From Leclercia adecarboxylata (lineage in GTDB: Bacteria > Pseudomonadota > Gammaproteobacteria > Enterobacterales > Enterobacteriaceae), in the NCBI GenBank assembly GCA_002360945.1, contig DERO01000036.1, positions 53,333-117,332 of the forward strand: a DNA stretch of 64,000 nucleotides, in the 5' to 3' direction. Below, in pieces: positions 61,101 to 64,000 of the stretch. The notes under the pieces were generated by a model that was not told the DNA's origin, did no database searches, and saw only the letters and a list, made by a program, of their open reading frames with translations. Numbering within the stretch: the first letter of the stretch is position 1; each line of letters opens with the position of its first letter. The position numbers and the translations under genes were made by a program.

Positions 61101-62084
61101 ATGTCTGAAACGCCTCAATTAAGCCTCATCGTTGCCGTTTTTAATGGCGAAAAATTCCTGAGGGCTTTTTTTGACAGCATTAAACAGCAGAATTTATCGA
61201 GCCTGGAACTCATTATTGTTAATGACGGCTCAACGGATCGCTCAGCGGAAATAATTGCCCGCTATGCCGACGAATTTAGCCATTTCAAGATAATCGATCA
61301 GCCTAATGGCGGCGTATCGGCCGCACGTAATACCGGTCTTGCCCTGGCGACCGGCGAATACGTCGCATTTCCCGATATTGATGACGTTATTTACCCTGGC
61401 ATGTACCCGCGTCTGTTGGAAATCGCCTTTGCGGGCCAGTTGGATGTGGCGACCTGTAACGGCACCTATATTTATGATGACGGCCGCCCGTCGAAAAAGA
61501 TTTTTCCGTCCGACAAGCTGGCTTCGACAGGGGTGCTTGACGGCCCGGAGTGGCTGCAGATGGCGCTGGCCTCGCGCAAATTCCTGCACGTCACCTGGCT
61601 GAATATCTATCGCCACGCCTTTATCAAAGCGCAGGGTTTTACCTTCGAACACGGCCTGCGCCATCAGGATATTCCCTGGACCACGGAAGTGCTGCTCACG
61701 GCGAAACGCGTGCAGTACATTGACGAGGTCTATTACGACTACCTGATCCACTCTGCATCGGTATCGCACACGCCAGGCACCGACGACACGCGGATGCGCT
61801 CTTCGCGCCACTATATGAAAATCCTCGAAATGCTGGATGCCATCAATAAACGCTACCCGGAACAGGTGAAGCGTGTTCCGGCCTGCCGGTGGCAAATTGC
61901 CAAAGAGGGGTTAGGGATCCTGCACAGCATTAACAATATCGAAGACAGCGCGAAAAAACGCGAAATCACCCAGGAACTGTTCGATCGCGGCATCTGGTCG
62001 ATGATCTGGCAAAACGCACGCGGTTTACGTCAGCGCTGGCGTCTGGGACGTCGTTACTTCCGTCTTAAAAAAATCATCGGCTAA
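61101..62084 (+). CDS. WaaH/YibD-like family 2 glycosyltransferase
   Basis: A 327-residue GT2 enzyme: N-terminal SLIVAVFNGEKFL, IIVNDGSTDRS, acidic FPDIDDVIYP and catalytic RHQDIPWTTE. The middle segment (TGVLDGPEWLQMALASRK) aligns well by eye with E. coli WaaH (YibD), which adds glucuronic acid to heptose III under phosphate limitation. In E. coli waaH lies between yibQ and tdh; here the similar gene is in the core cluster. A hairpin and 123 bases separate it from the ligase. No clear Pho box was seen upstream. Confidence 0.78.
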   Translation: MSETPQLSLIVAVFNGEKFLRAFFDSIKQQNLSSLELIIVNDGSTDRSAEIIARYADEFSHFKIIDQPNGGVSAARNTGLALATGEYVAFPDIDDVIYPGMYPRLLEIAFAGQLDVATCNGTYIYDDGRPSKKIFPSDKLASTGVLDGPEWLQMALASRKFLHVTWLNIYRHAFIKAQGFTFEHGLRHQDIPWTTEVLLTAKRVQYIDEVYYDYLIHSASVSHTPGTDDTRMRSSRHYMKILEMLDAINKRYPEQVKRVPACRWQIAKEGLGILHSINNIEDSAKKREITQELFDRGIWSMIWQNARGLRQRWRLGRRYFRLKKIIG

Positions 62085-62092
62085 CGAACATT

Positions 62093-63064
62093 ATGAGCAA
62101 ACTTAAATTACACGCGGTCTCCCGCGCTGATTTCATCGCCAAAAACTATGCAGACTTCCAGACGCTGCTGGATAACCGCGTCAATCCGGATACCATCCCG
62201 GAGCGTTTCTACTGCGGCGGACGCGGCGGCTGGACGTTCCAGACCACACTGGCGCTGAAACACTATTACGGTGATGATATCGAATGCTCGTTTGGTTCGG
62301 AGTGTCGCCCGGATGCCATCAACCTGATGCATAACGATGATTTTGGATCGCGCGTCAAACCCTGGCGTGGCGTGACCGTCGTTGCCCGTGCCGACCGCCC
62401 ACCGGTGATTGGTGCTGACGTGGTTGTGGATCAGAACCCGGAAGCGGATAACCGCAGCAACGGCGTTTTTGTCCCCTACTGGCCGCAGCCGGGGGTGAAA
62501 CCGCGTGAGCGTACCGATGAAACCGTCAAAACCGTGGCCTTTTTTGGCCGTGTCGACAGTTTCCCGGAGGCGTTTCGCAGCGAGGCCTTTAAGCAGCGCC
62601 TTGCCGAGCAGGGCATTGATTTGCGTATCTCCTTCGATAACTGGACCAACTACCAGGACGTGGACGTCTGCATCAGCTTCCGCAAATCGCACGACCACAA
62701 ACTGGCCCGCAAACCTGCCAGCAAGCTGATTAACAACTGGCTGGGCAAAACGGTGATGATCTGCGACGACGAGCCCTCTTATCGCGCGATCCGCGAAAGC
62801 GATCTCGATTATCTGATCGCCAAAACGCCGGACGAAGCCTTCGATGCCATTATGCGGCTGAAAAATAACCCGGATCTGTATCGTCAGATGCGCGAGCAGG
62901 GCGACAAACGTCTGCAGGTTTACTCCCGCGAAGCGGTCGCCGCACGCTGGTTCAGCCTGTTTGAGGATATCTGGCGTAAAGGACTGCATAAACGCCCAAC
63001 CCTGGTTCGTGCACTGCGCTTTGGTTTCGGTAAAGCCATTCGCCCACTGACTAAAAAGTTTTAA
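62093..63064 (+). CDS. Unassigned probable LPS core glycosyltransferase
   Basis: A 323-residue soluble protein without signal peptide. I do not recognise its family with confidence. It has a Gly-rich stretch (CGGRGGWTFQTTLALKHYYG) and a C-terminal half that looks GT-B-like: VCISFRKSHDHKLARKPASK, DDEPSYRAIRESDLDYLI and the final helix YSREAVAARWFSLFEDIWR. It follows the GT2 gene by eight bases and precedes a phosphoethanolamine transferase by 18, so it belongs to the same core transcript. A transferase role is inferred from context; a deacetylase or other modifying enzyme is not excluded. Confidence 0.65.
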   Translation: MSKLKLHAVSRADFIAKNYADFQTLLDNRVNPDTIPERFYCGGRGGWTFQTTLALKHYYGDDIECSFGSECRPDAINLMHNDDFGSRVKPWRGVTVVARADRPPVIGADVVVDQNPEADNRSNGVFVPYWPQPGVKPRERTDETVKTVAFFGRVDSFPEAFRSEAFKQRLAEQGIDLRISFDNWTNYQDVDVCISFRKSHDHKLARKPASKLINNWLGKTVMICDDEPSYRAIRESDLDYLIAKTPDEAFDAIMRLKNNPDLYRQMREQGDKRLQVYSREAVAARWFSLFEDIWRKGLHKRPTLVRALRFGFGKAIRPLTKKF

Positions 63065-63082
63065 GTAACCTTGAGTCCGTTC

Positions 63083-64000
63083 ATGTTTAAAACATCCTCA
63101 CAATCGTCGCTCACGCCGCGCCGTAATATTCTGCGTACCCTGATACTCACGCTGGTTTTCCTGGTGCTGTTTTCCCTGTGTGAAATCATCATCCTGCTGA
63201 AAGACCATGTTTATCAGCCGAAATCCAGCGACATGTCGCTGTATCTGATCATTTCCGTGCTGGCGGCCGTCAGCGCCCGCTATTTCCTGACCCGTCTGCT
63301 GCTGGCGATCACCTTCATCGTGCAGATCTCGGAAGCGGTGTATTACCAGTTCTACGGCCAGTTTTATGGCCCGAGTGAAGTCTGGCTGGCCTTTGTCGAA
63401 ACCAAAGATATCGCCAGCGGCATTACGGATAGTCTGGGATCGCTTGGGATCTACTTTGCCATCATGGCCGTCGCGGTGATCTTTGCGCTGGTCTTTACCC
63501 GCCGTCTGGCGCCGCAGTGGCATAAGTGGGTGGCGATGCCGTGCCTGCTGGCTATCGTGGTGATGTTTGCCGGCCAGTTCTATAAAGCCATCGACGGGCA
63601 GATGTATAAATTCAACCCGGACCTGCGCCACTCCTTACTGCGCAACGGTTTGTCGGCCATGAGCTACAGCGCCATTCGCCTGATCCCGGAAGCCCTTTCC
63701 GGCGAAAACCAGAGCGTCACGCACTATGAGCCCTATAAGGTCACGCCGGTGGAGGGCAGCCACGCCGGGAAATACTCCATCATCCTGGCGATTGGCGAAA
63801 GCCTCAACCCGCATCATGTCAGTGCCCTGGGCTACGAACGCGACACCACGCCGGAACTGAAGGCACTGCTGCAGCAGTATCAGGGCACGGGCCGTCTGAT
63901 CGTCTCGAATGCCGTCTCAACCCGCGTGGCGATCCCGATGCTGGTCAACAACCTGCGCGAACCGGACAACTACGCCGCCTATAAGTCGAAGTCGACCAAC
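63083..64000 (+). CDS. LPS phosphoethanolamine transferase, N-terminal part (cut by edge)
   Basis: The frame from ATG at 63083 runs 306 residues to the window end without stop. About four or five hydrophobic segments (20-40, 53-80, 120-140, 150-165) precede a periplasmic sulfatase-fold domain. It shows AIGESLNPHHVSALGYERD with metal-binding Glu239, and NAVSTRVAIPML with the likely nucleophile Thr280, both as in EptA/EptB/CptA enzymes that move phosphoethanolamine from phosphatidylethanolamine to LPS. It is 18 bases after the previous gene, so core phosphoethanolamine is the probable target. The remaining catalytic domain is outside the window. Confidence 0.8.
   Translation, partial: MFKTSSQSSLTPRRNILRTLILTLVFLVLFSLCEIIILLKDHVYQPKSSDMSLYLIISVLAAVSARYFLTRLLLAITFIVQISEAVYYQFYGQFYGPSEVWLAFVETKDIASGITDSLGSLGIYFAIMAVAVIFALVFTRRLAPQWHKWVAMPCLLAIVVMFAGQFYKAIDGQMYKFNPDLRHSLLRNGLSAMSYSAIRLIPEALSGENQSVTHYEPYKVTPVEGSHAGKYSIILAIGESLNPHHVSALGYERDTTPELKALLQQYQGTGRLIVSNAVSTRVAIPMLVNNLREPDNYAAYKSKSTN

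Overview
The window is chromosomal DNA of an Enterobacteriaceae species close to Enterobacter, Leclercia or Lelliottia. Gene order from glyS to hldD/waaF follows the Escherichia coli backbone almost gene for gene, and protein lengths and active sites match the known families. Several E. coli neighbours are missing or exchanged (yiaK-S, yiaV/W, yiaY, yibT, htrL), and the lipopolysaccharide (LPS) core genes are not of E. coli K-12 type. The genus call is inference. No rRNA, tRNA, CRISPR array, insertion sequence or prophage was seen.

Layout. 1-475: cut-off ABC-F ATPase. 729-4181: glyS, glyQ, ysaB on the minus strand. 4365-5360: wecH. 5440-13632: xylose regulon, with xylAB on minus divergent from xylFGH and xylR on plus. 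13672-18748: bax, malS, avtA, ysaA. 18875-23286: an accessory sugar module of an AraC-type regulator divergent from a GPH-family symporter and a GH127 beta-L-arabinofuranosidase, sitting where E. coli carries yiaK-S. 23337-26694: yiaT, yiaU, aldB. 26861-31694: ROK kinase, selenocysteine genes selB and selA, yibF. 31788-33283: yibI-yibH. 33945-38107: mannitol operon mtlADR with four CRP-like sites upstream, then yibL. 38379-41988: lactate operon lldPRD with two LldR operators. 42028-49692: housekeeping block trmL, cysE, gpsA, secB, grxC, yibN, gpmM, envC, yibQ. 49702-52872: WaaE-like glycosyltransferase, tdh, kbl. 53088-64000: LPS core cluster hldD, waaF, waaC, waaQ, a WabG-like GT4, an antisense GT4, a WaaL-type ligase, a WaaH-like GT2, an unassigned probable glycosyltransferase and a phosphoethanolamine transferase cut by the window edge.

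How the genes work together. The left half is largely carbohydrate uptake and catabolism (xylose, maltodextrin, predicted arabinofuranosides, mannitol, lactate), each with a local regulator. The right half supplies central metabolism, envelope and division functions and ends in core oligosaccharide assembly. hldD makes the ADP-heptose that WaaC, WaaF and WaaQ transfer; the other glycosyltransferases extend the core and the ligase attaches O-antigen.

Most of the window is conserved backbone. The parts worth attention are the GH127 module and the rearranged core glycosyltransferases, including the apparent exchange of a WaaH-like and a WaaE-like gene between two loci. No wholly new system is demonstrable from sequence alone. 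Protein identities come from reading the translations against remembered family sequences; no database search was run.
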